Assembly: GCF_001039355.2 (NCBI RefSeq)
Contig: NW_019775590.1
Coordinates: 209,242-273,241, forward strand
Length of the DNA stretch: 64,000 nt
Reading direction: 5' to 3'
From: Lingula anatina
Taxonomy: Eukaryota > Brachiopoda > Lingulata > Lingulida > Lingulidae
Shown: positions 12,201-23,724 of the stretch, piece by piece
How positions within the stretch are numbered: the first letter of the stretch is position 1
Layout: every line of letters begins with the position of its first letter
Made by a program: the position numbers and the translations under genes
The notes under the pieces: model-generated
What the model was told of the DNA's origin: nothing
What the model saw: the letters and a program-made list of their open reading frames with translations, nothing else
Database searches by the model: none

Positions 12201-12675
12201 GTTATTTCTATATAATGATTTCAAAGCACGGTGTTATATGCGTTTTATACATTGACGAAGTACATGTACTGAGTAGGCTTCACTGAAAGCCGTTAGCCCA
12301 GTTATCGGATTTATATACAGGTAGTAATGCCACCATTGTTTCGGAGTGTGCACAATATAGACACACAATGTAATACCGGTCTCTGTGTAGGCTTACTGAT
12401 TGTACTATATTCATGGAAAAACTATTCTGTCTGTGCCCTAATATGAGATTAAGCCTCTAGCTGTCACTGACAGAGAACAGTATAAGCAATGCACACTGAT
12501 ATTTCGCACACATGTATATGCATCTACACATTATTAAGTATTATTATTGAGACTGTACTTACACCTCCTTATGTGCTAAACAACATGCCTGCACGCTGCT
12601 AACTTTTGAACACGGTGAGTGTATTGTGCTCCTGCGAGCCAGCCATAATACGCCTCGGCAGCAGGGCGCCGCCAT
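8188..12675 (-). CDS. DUF924-family protein, paralogue A (7 exons, presequence-like leader)
   Basis: Minus-strand exons in order: 12565-12675, 11766-11948, 10480-10584, 9861-9914, 9250-9351, 8778-8879, 8188-8301. All introns are phase 0 with GT/AG borders; total 256 residues. Hallmarks of DUF924 are present: a WF near the N-terminus (NKWFAAP), LLDQFPRSLFK, GTAKAFSGETRALRI, FIYIPLEHHES and the C-terminal RFGRYPQRNEALGRTNT. Bacterial members are about 180-200 residues, so the core is full length. Exon 1 (37 codons, start context GAGGAATGGC) is rich in Arg, Ser and Cys with one acidic residue only near its end, like a mitochondrial presequence; this exon is my prediction and less certain than the rest. 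The DUF924 family has no defined reaction that I can state. A 211-base N gap and two repeat elements lie in the intron 10585-11765. Confidence 0.8.
11001..11381. mobile_element. Gapped DNA-transposon-like element in a DUF924 intron
   Basis: Inverted ends CAGGGCCGTAGCC (11001-11013) and GGCTACGGCCCTG (11369-11381) are exact. Both are flanked directly by GTAGT (10996-11000 and 11382-11386), a candidate 5-bp target duplication. The interior is a 211-base N run (11111-11321) flanked by G/C tracts, so coding capacity is unknown. CAGGG-type ends resemble hAT elements, but those make 8-bp duplications, so I leave the superfamily open. Confidence 0.6.
11111..11321. other. Assembly gap (211 N)
   Basis: Run of N inside the transposon-like element at 11001-11381, next to a G-tract and C-tract. 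It probably reflects a sequence that could not be read through or assembled. Confidence 0.99.
11479..11627. mobile_element. Short foldback MITE with perfect 33-bp arms
   Basis: The left arm 11479-11511 and right arm 11595-11627 are exact reverse complements over 33 bases, beginning GGGCCCCGTAACTCG. The 83-base spacer has no open frame of note. It sits in the same DUF924 paralogue A intron as the gapped element. No clear target duplication is visible. Confidence 0.7.
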
Positions 12676-14555
12676 TCCTCTCGGCATCTTGACTACCACC
12701 GCCAGTGGGCAGCCACTGGGTTTGACAACAGTCACTGACCACGTCGCTGCCGGCCACAGCGCTAAGGCGACCGGTCGATGATGACCTGGGGTTTATATAT
12801 ATTGCACAGTTTTTATATTAAAGGCCGGCGTGATTTAAGCCATGGCTTTGGTTTATCCAAAACAGTAAGTCTGTCTATTTAACTGCGTAGGCCTACACTG
12901 TAGTTGACGATTTTAGAATGAAGGCTTGTCCAGTGGCTGGTATATCTGGCCTCAGATATCCTCTGATCGTGTGTACTGATTGCAGGTTTGTTTATACAGG
13001 CTCGACGTTGTTTACATTTAAAGCTTTTAGTGACTTTTCAATCGACGCTATATGTAGGTCTGACCTGCTACCTGTAGTGCACCTAACCTTCTTTAAATAG
13101 GATTCCTTTGCAGTATTGCTCTCGGACATTTCTTTAGCGTCGTTGCAGCAGAGGAGCCGTATACCCTTTCTTACGTTTCGATGTCAAGGTAAATTTAGGA
13201 ATGAAAAAAAAATAGAACTCAGAAGCTCGTGATGGTTGAAAACATTTTAAAGAATGTAGCGTTAAGGGTAAAACTTTCACATTACTGTTATTTTCTGTAC
13301 ATGTAGGTGAACTCGAAAATAACTAATGTGAAATGGTTCGAAACTACAATAACAGAATAAAAATAAATAATAGCTCCGGGCTTCACAGCATTGTGTACTA
13401 GTTTTCAAGAAATGTCTTTTTTTTTTTTTTGACGCGCTAATAAGGATTATTTTGGCCTGTGTTGGTTTTTATAAGCAATCATTAAACCAGCGTTTGCCAT
13501 TCTTGTGCATAACCTTGACGTGTCACTGTATTTCAGTCAATAAAGCATCCATGTGCAGTTAACAAATACAGAGCACTCACGTTGTTTACTATCTTCACAA
13601 CGCAAATATATATTCAAAATAAATACATGTATGTTGCAAACGATGCCTTGATGTTTATATTTGATCTTGCGTTGTGAATGACAAAGGGAAGCACACTTCC
13701 CTCTCACATTGCATATGTTCAAAGGCGTGGATAACATGAGACTTTATAATACTGGCATATGGGTGAATGCCAAGTTGCTTACACCGAACCCTATATCATC
13801 AAAAGTACCTACATTATTTTTGATATACCGGGTGTACCAACGGGTCGAAGGCAGGGAAAAATGATTAGGGTGGGAATGGAAAGGTGTGTTGAGGGGAAAA
13901 CGTCGAAGGTCTAGACTGAACATGTGAGCAGGTTATTTTCACCGTCTCTGACCATCATGGTCACCACTTTTGATGGTCTGGAAGGAAGGAAAAGGCTAAT
14001 ACTTTATGAAGACCCTCCTCCTCCTCTCCAACAAAGAATTACTGTCCTGTGCCAGTTATATGACGTCAAATAATGTTACAGAATGAAACTTCACCCTGAA
14101 AAACACAGTTTATCGTTCATTTCTCCCTGTTATTTGAAGTTAGTCCATTCCGCTTTTACACACCTTATTTTGTTTTATTTTCAAATATATTTATCAACAT
14201 TTATTTACATCTATAAACACATAGACACTAAACGGACTCTACAAAATGCCCGGACTCTGAGTTATCAAATACCAACCTGTACCCCTAACACCCGGAATGC
14301 TTTACCCTATACATATAGCTGCTCTTCTTGCCAATGATATTGAGTCTTTATTCTATGCTCATCCAAGTACTTTTGCCTTGAGCACTTTGGTCACCAAACG
14401 CTCGAAATTCTCATGTAAAAACGTTGTCAATTGTTATCATTATGCAATGACAAATAATGCTGCATTTTGTAAGTGATCCAGTCGTAGTGATGCTATCACG
14501 CAAGTCATTTTAAAACCCCATGTTGGTAAAATTGTCCAATGTCTGTATCCGTACG
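12676..14555. other. Spacer between DUF924 paralogues, candidate promoter of A
   Basis: The minus-strand gene A would start from this side. The sequence just upstream of its predicted ATG (about 12676-12790) is GC-richer than its surroundings and has several CG dinucleotides, as expected for a promoter or 5' UTR. The rest is AT-rich, with a T14 run near 13418-13431 and no recognisable exon. The + strand frame at 12918-13100 has no family signature. Confidence 0.35.
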
Positions 14556-17209
14556 TTAAAAGCGGTATTTGGCCGGTATGTTGGCCAGAAACTCCTCTTC
14601 CTCTGTCGTGTTCGTCCTGCCCAGTGCAGCGTTCCTATGCGGATAGCGTCCAAACTGGTCTATTAACTCCTGAAATGAGAACCGGATAGTGGCATCAAAT
14701 GACATGAGGCCATCTTTGATTAATGTACTCTTTGTATATAAAACATCGCGTACCATTTTAATATCTACATATTGAATGATAATAACACATTCGTCAATCA
14801 AGACCAATGGCAGATATGGGGGGATGAGGTTAACAGCAGGGACATGCCCCCTTTGATACTGAGAAACCACTTCTACATCGTCGGAATGAAAAAAAAGAAA
14901 CAAAAAAGGAAAAAAAAAGAAGCAAAGATATATCAATTGGTAATCTAATTCTGGAGATCGACTCACTATGTAAATGAACATGCTTTTTAAACGCGTTTAA
15001 CTCATCCTGACTGTCAAATGTCACTGAACATTCTATTTGCCGTCAGTGGATATTCACAACAACTTCTAAACCTCAGGGTGCATTTCACTTACCTTGTGGA
15101 CGATTGCATATTTCAAACAAGCGGCCGCAATCCATTCATTTTCTGTGCCTTTGTAGTCTTCGACGAACTCCTCGTAGAGTTTTACAGATAATTCCTAAAT
15201 GAAATGTACAGGTGGTCATTTAACATTCACTTATATAAAAGAAAATGTAAAGTAAAAACCATGATCAAGCAGATATATGTTGAAGGAACGTGTATTGTAA
15301 GTGTATATCAATCTCACAAACCATACTGTCCACAACAACACGGTGATGAAAAAAAACGAATCAACTAGTAAGTAAATAGGTCTGGTGTGGGAGCATGCGA
15401 GGCACCCTACACTGGAAAACACACACACACACATACATATACATACGTGCGCGCACGCACACACCCACATCATGAACTTTGTGATACCTGCGATTCCTTA
15501 TTTTCATGATGTTCTAAGGGTAGATAGACAAACTGCTTCTCTGCAAAACTTCTGTCTTTGTGATTCCACTTTGCGTTGGGACCAATAAACTGAAAAGGTT
15601 ATTTCAAAAAGAGGCTATAAGGTCCTAAAGGACGATCGTTTTTAATATAAAGAACTTTATACTTTCTTTATGTCAACATTAATGGTCTCTTTATTCTTAA
15701 GACCTACGCTGCCTTTTAGGACGGCGTGATGCGGGATAAATTAAATGAGTGATTCTGAGGTATACATTTCTTTTTGTCACACCAAGGAGTTATAACTCCC
15801 TGGTCACACTAACATGTATTTATTCTCTTTCAAGATTGAATTCAATTAAAATTAAGTTTGTCAGTATCATCGACCAGTACCATTATCACCTCATGGATCG
15901 AGTAAAAAAAAAAAAAAAAAGAAAATAGCAATAACTCACAATTAGGGTCAGCAAAGATAAAACTAGGTAAGAATTCGCCACGCTGCCTTTAACAATAAAA
16001 TAAATCCTCACTATAAATCCTCACTACACATCCTCAATCCTCCTACAACCCACTACAACATCCTGACGAGGTGGGGGATTAGTTTTGAGGGAGAACATCA
16101 ATTGTGTCACTCCCGGTCACTGTTCATCATGTCAGTTGCAATCTTGGTTTCATGAAATTATGGCCTTGTGTAAATCAAGGGGGGGGGGGGGGGTAATTTC
16201 TTGTGTGTATTTACGTGTGTGTGCGTTGATGTATGTGTTACTGTATGTGCATGTTTGTGTTTATATATGTATGTGTGTGTGTGTGTGTGCGTGCGTGTGC
16301 TATGCATGGTTATCATATTACCATTTTCGCGATGCGCAGTGCTCTTGCTTCTCCTGCAAATGCTTTGGCAGTACCCTAAAATGACATAAATTATTTTAAA
16401 ACTGTCTGTGCTTAAACAGTGTGAATGTGATTTGTCCTTTTTTGTTCTTTACTGCCTGAAAATCTGAATATCGATCTAATCATGAAATCTATATTATTTT
16501 TGTGCAGGTGTAATAAGAAGTTGCTGAAATTATAGTAAAAGCGATATTTTGAAATAAATACAGCATTTAAGCAAAAATGACGATATTTTTAATACTTATC
16601 CATTCATTAACTTGCCTCAAAAGTTTTTTTTAAGTGTAGACCACCAAAGAATTGTGTACAGCATAATGCTTGCTATACGGGTGTGGAGATGTTTGCATGT
16701 ATGCACGTGCGCCGATGCGTGTACTTGTGCTCTGTCTACATGCGCTTGTATGCGATTCCCTACATTTATGTTGCATACCTTGAACAATGTTCTAGGAAAC
16801 TGATCCAGTAGAACCAGCAACGCAAAAGCTCCATCGGGATCGTCCTCCCAGTCCAGGAGTTCGTTGTTTAAGGCCTTTTCCACCTTAAGTTTAAGTTTAA
16901 GACAAAAGTTATTACAACAAAAATAATAAAAATGCAAAATGTCTTTAACGCAATATGCCATTTTCATGTCTGATAACGATGGAGATTATAAAGTACAGCG
17001 CTCCATCAACCATCAATTATTTGATAGAATCAAATATAAAAATATTGACGGGTGTCACAGAAAAATGCCTTCCTTACCAAGTCAGAGAACTTCGTTCTAA
17101 TTTCCTCATCCACGCTAGGAGGCGCTCCAAACCACTTGTTTTTCATGTTAAAGCCGGCGTCGCCATCACACCAGTACGAGATCACTTCCGTCCATGTGGT
17201 ACACGCCAT
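14556..17209 (-). CDS. DUF924-family protein, paralogue B (6 exons)
   Basis: Minus-strand exons in order: 17078-17209, 16779-16883, 16322-16375, 15488-15589, 15093-15194, 14556-14669. Sizes of the last five exons (105, 54, 102, 102, 114) equal those of paralogue A and every intron is phase 0, which proves common origin. The protein is 202 residues, the usual DUF924 length. Key motifs: NKWFGAPPSVDEEIR, LLDQFPRTLFK, GTAKAFAGEARALRI, FVYLPLEHHEN and QFGRYPHRNAALGRTNT. I start at ATG 17207-17209 because an in-frame TGA lies nine codons upstream and no good acceptor lies between. There is no leader like that of paralogue A, so a cytosolic location is likely. Function is not defined for the family. 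Confidence 0.82.
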
Positions 17210-18018
17210 TACAGCAGAGTTACGTGGTGACCTTCAATTTCGACAAACCGTAATCTGGAATCGAGATTTGCTGATATCACTGTAAACTTGACTAAATGAG
17301 ATGGTAATGTGAAGGTTAACGAGGATCGTTCGTTTCTGCTCTACACAAATACACCCGTTGCGCATAGATTTAATTAACTACTACTAAGTATAGCTTCAGC
17401 GAGCTAAAATACATAAATAAACATGGGACCCAATAATATGATAATGATCAATAATTGAGACAGGTAACTGAGACAATATTACATGCATATTTTTGTACAT
17501 AAACAACTAGTGTACGAAGCATTATTATGCAGGTATATAATGTAGTAAAAAATGCAAATACAAAGAATGTCAAGTCGTGCAATAATAAAGGCAACCACTG
17601 AGCACGCATTGACCTTTGACATGGCTTCCACAACATTAAAACATATATGCACAAAACCTGTATGCACTGTCAATAGACCATGTCTAGTATTACCTTCCTC
17701 AACCAATCAACACATACACCTTATGTGGCCTTAAATAGCAAGGAATTACAAGTGTGCATCCATGCAAAATCGCACAAAGTATTGATTTTCAGGATTTTGT
17801 CTGAGCTGTCTTGTGATAAAGTGCACCTTCCGGCAGCTCAACGTGAAATGAAAAACGCCTGAAACGTGTCCAAGTATTGAATATGCTGATGTTAGTAAAA
17901 GCAGGGACTGTTGTACATGTAGCACCAACGTGCATTTCTCCAGCAGTCATATCACTGCACTGTCAATGGTGGTTTTCAAAATATTCAGTTCTAACTGTGG
18001 ACCAGTCACTCCACCCCC

Positions 18019-18101
18019 AAAACACACACACACACACACACAAATACACACTCCCACACACACACACACCCAGAGAGAGAGAGAGAGTGAGAGAGAGAGA
18101 C
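18019..18101. repeat. (CA)n then (GA)n microsatellite
   Basis: Alternating CA units with interruptions followed directly by GA units. No other feature is seen. Confidence 0.9.
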
Positions 18102-19252
18102 CCTAACAATTAACTCACCTCAGTGTTGGGTCGAACTCGTGCTTTTGACCTAATCGACTTTCTCTTAACTGCCCGACACCGTCAACAGGTCATATTAAGG
18201 CAGGTCAAGCTCGACTCACTGTGCTGAATGTGCTATACGCACTAATACACACAGCATGCAGTGTATTTTAAGAGCTTTAATGAAAGAGGAACTGTTTGCA
18301 GTCAGTACGTAATATCAACCTACGTGACTGTTGGATAACAGAAATCGATAACAATGCAGGGCGTGCAGCATGAACAAAAAGACCGGTATTCGCTGCCCTG
18401 CAATGGCGATATTAGCTTGATACTTATATGCTAGCTTTCCCTTTATGCTTGCATGCCGTTCTTTTAAGGTGATGACAAATATGCAATGTGACTGCGGATG
18501 TGAAAATGAATAGCTTGTGGAAAAGTGCACGTGAGAGCACTCCCCGTAAAATCATGGCACTAGCGTTAAAGTCTGCGACGACGGACGCTCTAGAAAGTTT
18601 TGGGAGGATAATTAATCGACTAGGCTAAAAACTGAATACACATAGAAAGAAAGATTTTTTGTCTTATAAACAATCTCGTCTCAAGGTCAATGCCTGTATG
18701 TGAGGAGGCATTTCGCATTTTAGCAGTTAAGATTACAAATATTTTCTCTCGCACTCAAAGTATAGGTCGTATTCAAATACCGAAAAGTATAGGCCTATTT
18801 GGTTAAATCTTTGGAGAAAATCCATACTTTTCGGTAGCACGAAATATGATCTTATTTAAACACTTAAACTTCATTCACATTTATTGGCTGAATCGAATGC
18901 AAACAATGTTTTCGTGTATTCTAATCTGCTGCTTATTTAGTTGCGAAATAGCTACATAAATATTAGGAATCAGCAGATACAGTTAAATCTAAAAAAAAAT
19001 AAAACAATACAAATAATTTAAACACGAAGTAGATATACAACATATAAAATATGTGTGGAATATCAATGCATTTTGAAATAGGCGGGAGTACTGGAGTTCA
19101 CCGTGAATGAAAATATGGCTATATTCCGTACGTACAATGCTGTTGCTGTGATGTCCTTAGGGACTGCCATTGCTACAGGTGAGAGCCGCTGCTGCTTTAC
19201 GAACGAACTCCCGACAAAAATGGTCCCAAGGTAGCATTCAGAACAGTGGAAA

Positions 19253-19371
19253 AACTAGTCCGAGGGCCAAATATGGCACCCACTGAAAAGTCTAATCCGT
19301 TAAAAGACAATGAATGGATTCCCCGTGGGGAAGTATTCAAGTGGGTTAGCCATATTTGACCTCGGACTAGT
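19253..19371. repeat. Foldback element, family with 43888-44020
   Basis: Arms CTAGTCCGAGG.CAAATATGGC and GCCATATTTG.CCTCGGACTAG are inverted copies. The centre has GATTCCCCGTGGGGAA, itself palindromic. A related element at 43888-44020 shares that centre and a similar arm pattern (GATC..GGATCAA..TATGG), which marks a dispersed non-autonomous family. Confidence 0.55.
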
Positions 19372-20109
19372 TAGTCCACGTTTCCAAAACAGTATCGATC
19401 TACGAAGATCGATCCTACTCTGCAGGAACTCTTGCTGAGCGCAATCAGCTTAATTACTGAATGGCGCGCCTTCTTGGTCCACCGTGACAAAGTTAGATTG
19501 TAAAGCTATCTTAAAGGCTTAATGTCAACACTCTTCCAGTGAAATATTTAGTTTAAACAATTAAATAAAACCAAACACTTTACAACAAAGTTATTATCGT
19601 AGACTGTCCTAGAGTGCCTCGGAAACCTTTTTTTTGAAAATGATATAATACTTCTGCGAGTTTGTGTATTTATCAGTTTTCAGCAAAAACAAGAAAATAA
19701 AAATGAATAAAAAATTTAATAAAATAAATAATAAAATAAACAATTTTAAAGTATTTTGTAGATATACAGACACTCAGTATTTATTATAAAAATAAGATAA
19801 CATTCTGAGTAAGACGATCTCATCGCAGGATCGCCAATATTTGTCGTTTATAGTTAATTACAAGCCAGCAACCCAATGTGGAAAATTATGCGCTTACCCA
19901 AATCGTCTCTATCGTATGTTGGAAATCACTGAATATTGGCAGCTGTTGTCTACAGTTGTCTATATGACAAAAATGTACAGTATTACATTGCAGGTACAAC
20001 ACGCACCAGGTCAGATCACCAAGGACACGAGTTGAACATGAAAAATGACCACAATATTTAGTATAATTTAACAATTACAGACGGTAAATCTAGACTTTAT
20101 TACAAGGGG

Positions 20110-20302
20110 CTCATTCCCAATGCAACAATCGTGCTACGTAGATCGATACAATTCCGAGAGATATCTCGCTCAATGCAATGAGATTAAGAGATTAACACGC
20201 CTCCTACTGGCGTTGTATAGAATAAAGAAAAAATGTGATTATGCGAGAGTACCAGCGGCGTTGGATTACTCTACGTAGACCAATGGTTTCTTTGGGAATG
20301 AG
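20110..20302. repeat. Foldback MITE family with TCATTCCCA ends
   Basis: Ends TCATTCCCA and TGGGAATGA are inverted, followed inward by CTACGTAGA on both sides. Relatives in the window: 34320-34570 (long foldback), 57625-57839, and one-sided copies near 19395-19490 and 62968-63095. Shared internal phrases are GCAATCAG/GCAATGAG and CACGCCTCCT. Confidence 0.6.
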
Positions 20303-20491
20303 TCCATAGAGCAAGAACTGTCTTTTTATGTTCAATGCAAAGCACAAACGTACGGTTTTGAAGTTTAACGCTCCGGTTCATTTGCGAAAAGTCATCCACT
20401 AGAAAATGCTATGAGTTTAATTTGTTCAGTTTGTGAGACCCGTAAGATTTGTAAATTCGTTAGAAGGTAGTCTGGTCTATTTCAAATAACA

Positions 20492-21890
20492 TCAAGCTTG
20501 CTCATCGTCTTTTTCATCTTTGCTTTTCTTCTTTTTCTTCTTTTTCTTGTGTGTCTTCTCAGAAGGCTGTCCATCCCCAGCCCCGTCTTCTATCTCCATA
20601 TGCGTATCGCCCGGCACAACAAGGCGCGTCAAAGAAGAGTCCAACATCTCCTCTTCGTCATTTGCATCGGCGTCATTGTCTTTGCTCTTTTTCTTCTTCT
20701 TCTTCTTTTTCTTCTTTTTGCCTTCACCGTCGTCCTCGTCGCCGGCTATTTCGTCAATCTGCTCAATCACATCATTAGCCAGCATGATGCTTTTTGCCGC
20801 CTCTTTCAGTTTCGTTTTGTCCTTTTTGGATTTCTTGCGTGGTTTTACTTCGTCGGTCGTCTCGATATGGGCCAACTGCGTGTCGCCTTGCTGTAAAACA
20901 TCTGCCAAACCATCAGCACCGCCATTTGCAGTCTGGCTTTCACCAGCTGAGCCATCATTTTTCTGGGACAAGGCTAATGGAGGTGGATCGTTTGGTGTGA
21001 TGCCGCCAGGAGTGTTGTTTGCGCATGCGCCAATCCCTGTTGTGGACATGGCAGAATTGCGGTTGACGTCCTGGTGCATATTTGCTAATTCTTCCGAAAC
21101 TAAGAGTTCATTGTGAGATTTTTCTAACAGATCCTCTTCTGTGCCCTTGGTTTGAGGCGTAGACGATTGAATCAAATTTGGTTCTTCCAAAATGGTCTGC
21201 AGTTCTTGCTCTACATAACTTGTGTATGTGCATCCGACATTCGACGAATTTTTCGCCGATTTTGTCAATCTTTTGGCGATGATTTTTCAACCGTATTTCT
21301 TCAATTGTTCTCTTCCATTTTTCTCGTGTAGTTTCATCTTTGTTATATGTATGAAATACCCGTAAGAACTTTTCTTCCATCTGCAAAGACGAAAATCAAT
21401 GTAACAATTTTTTTATACATAAATGCAGTGTAGGTGGACCTCACCCGTATTGAAGCATTCCACTACCATATGTCATTTCACTTTTTCTCTGTATCACATT
21501 AATTTCACTTTTTTCTCTGTATCACATTAATAGAACTACACGTTTGGTAATATTCCTTAATCGTACTGCCTTTTTATCTTTCACAAATTAAAAAAAAAAC
21601 GCCAAAATGATCCTAATCCTTTTTAAAATACACTATAAATGTAACAATTTATAGAAATAGCCAACTTACCAAACAGGCTAAACTATTGGCCGTTGCCAGT
21701 TTCCTTGCTCTTCGTCCTTTCTGTACAGAAAGCTTCTGGTTGTTTGCCTTAACCAACAATGCCCTTCCTTCCTCACTCTTGACAATCAGCGGGTCCTTCT
21801 TTCTTTCTTGGTCTTCCTGTTTGACCGGTTCTTCAGCCAAAGTGATGACCACTTGTGGTGCTTTTGCCGATGACTTCGCTGAGTTTGATC
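20492..21890 (-). CDS. Polycystin-like gene: C-terminal tail exons (with apparent frameshift)
   Basis: Exon 35 is 21670-21890 and exon 36 is 20492-21380. Splice phase enters exon 36 at MEEKFLRVFHTYNKD and continues through GEKFVEC, but that frame ends early at 21108. The adjacent frame, from about 21250, runs to the stop at 20492 and is clearly coding-like: acidic and lysine-rich, with two poly-Lys runs (11 and 8 residues) separated by acidic stretches. Removing one A from the run of five at 21249-21253 would join them. The tail is cytoplasmic. I see no EF-hand or clear coiled coil motif. A sequencing indel, a null allele, or use of the short frame are all possible. Confidence 0.65.
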
Positions 21891-23676
21891 CTATGTATAT
21901 AGAAACAACAAGTTATTCGTGATAACGTACATGGCCACGTATTTACCGCCTCTTTTTCGCAAATCAAAACACAATCTGAGCAATTTAATTTAAAAAAGGG
22001 TATAAAACGGAAAAGCTGCTTCTAATTATATTCATCTCACTAAAGAAGTTTGTCACATCTGCGAAAATAAGTTAATGTAAAATGTAATTTGCCAGGTTTT
22101 TTCTCTCTTTCTTTCTTCTTTTTCTTTTGCAATTGATAATGTTTTGAAGAAATAACACTTATGTGGATAAATAGATATAAACAAATAAACAGAGAAAGAC
22201 AGAAAGACATGCGGAGTTCGACGGAACAAACACAAGAATAAACATATAATTAAAAAAAAAATTGACAAACACCTTCGTTCTGAGTTGGTTCCCCAAGAGC
22301 AGACTTGTCCTTTCTTTGAAATATGGCCTTAATCCAGGCGTCCATTTTAGACCACACGTGTTCTGCCAACTCTTCATCGTAATCCTGGAGCTCTTCATTC
22401 CCCTTCACCTCCGTTAGTCCATCGTTTATTATAGATATAAACATATTCAGGATGATAAAGTTCATGGTCATGGTGAAAGCTGTGAAGAATATGCTGACAA
22501 GAAGGCTCTCTGATGTGATAATATTGGAGTACTTTAACACTCCGAGCATGACGCCAAAAAGATTAAACATGGCGTAGGGAAGTGCCCGAAACGCAGCGAT
22601 CACCTGACCGGCTATCAACTGCAGAGCCTGTGCATAGGAGAAGAGTAAAATCCCAAATATGACCATATACGTGGTCACAGCGATAAACGCTCGGATCAGA
22701 GCGGACTGGACTATGGCAAGGTGCTTGTTGAAGGTCAAAGGTCGGAATAACTGAAGGGTGGCCAGGAAAAGGTCAATGGCGATGATCACAGTGTAGGCGT
22801 TGTCCCAGTTGGCGACAAGATCGAAACCAACAAAATGGCCTGAAAATTAGGGTTACGTACGTGTTAGTAACACCCATATTTCATTTCATCGAAGAACTCG
22901 TAAAAGAGATTTGAGCCAGTTCTCGTTCTGTAAGTATTTTAAAATATAAGAGCCAACCAAAATGAAATATATTCAAAATAATATTCCCATTAATTGCCAC
23001 CCCTTACCTCCATTGTTCTTCACGTCTTCGACCGACCTGATGGTGTATACGGTTCTGAGGACGAAACACACCATGCTGGTGATAGCCAAACACAGATCCC
23101 CCAGTTCTATGAAGTGCCACAGTTGTTGGCAATACTTCTTCTTTAACTTCACCATCTTCACCACCTCCATCCCCAGAAGAACGAACACAAGCACCGCCCA
23201 GATGACTTGGACCAGGAGCAACACAAAGTCGAATGGATCAACATATGGGTAAGGCCGAAAACTGACCAGTTCTTTCTTGATGAATATCCCGCCAACAGCA
23301 GGTAGTTCCACGATGATTCGGACCATGGAGAAGACGTTCACATTGGCGTTGTTAACGGTGAACTCCACTATCACGGCTCTGGTCAAACGGTCAATCCAGT
23401 TGAGATCTTTCAGGCTTGTTAAAATATGTACGCTGTCGTTTGCTGAGCTGACCTCGACCATATAACCGCCCCCCTCGTAGTGGTCAACCTGGCCGTAGAC
23501 AGTCTGGTCGTTTGGGCCGTTGGGAGGAGAGAACATGAACGCCTGGGCCAGTTGTGAGGTGCTGTTTGAAGCCGTGGTTACCCAACCTGGAACCAATGCC
23601 CAGTAATAAGGGGGTAAGCTATCAAAAGTTATCACTTGAGATAGATTTTTCGTTGGGGTAAATATCAGTGTGTGTG

Positions 23677-23724
<48 letters not shown>

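Larger units (their letters stand above)
17210..20491. other. Intergenic region with repeats
   Basis: Contains a (CA)n/(GA)n tract at 18019-18101, a foldback element at 19253-19371, half and full copies of a second foldback family (about 19395-19490 and 20110-20302), and AT-rich runs at 19680-19760. A possible orphan first exon on the + strand at 19115-19178 (ATG, 21 codons, donor ACAG|GTGAGA) has no partner exon that I can find. Confidence 0.4.

Noticed and set aside
20498-21116. Long + strand frames rich in Phe, Leu and Ser opposite the polycystin tail
   Set aside because: They are the reverse strand of lysine-rich codons (AAG/AAA read as CTT/TTT) and mirror the real minus-strand frame.
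22962-23252. A 96-codon + strand frame, repeated at 28068-28358
   Set aside because: It is antisense to the TOP/TM7 exon on the minus strand and appears in both copies only because the exon is duplicated.
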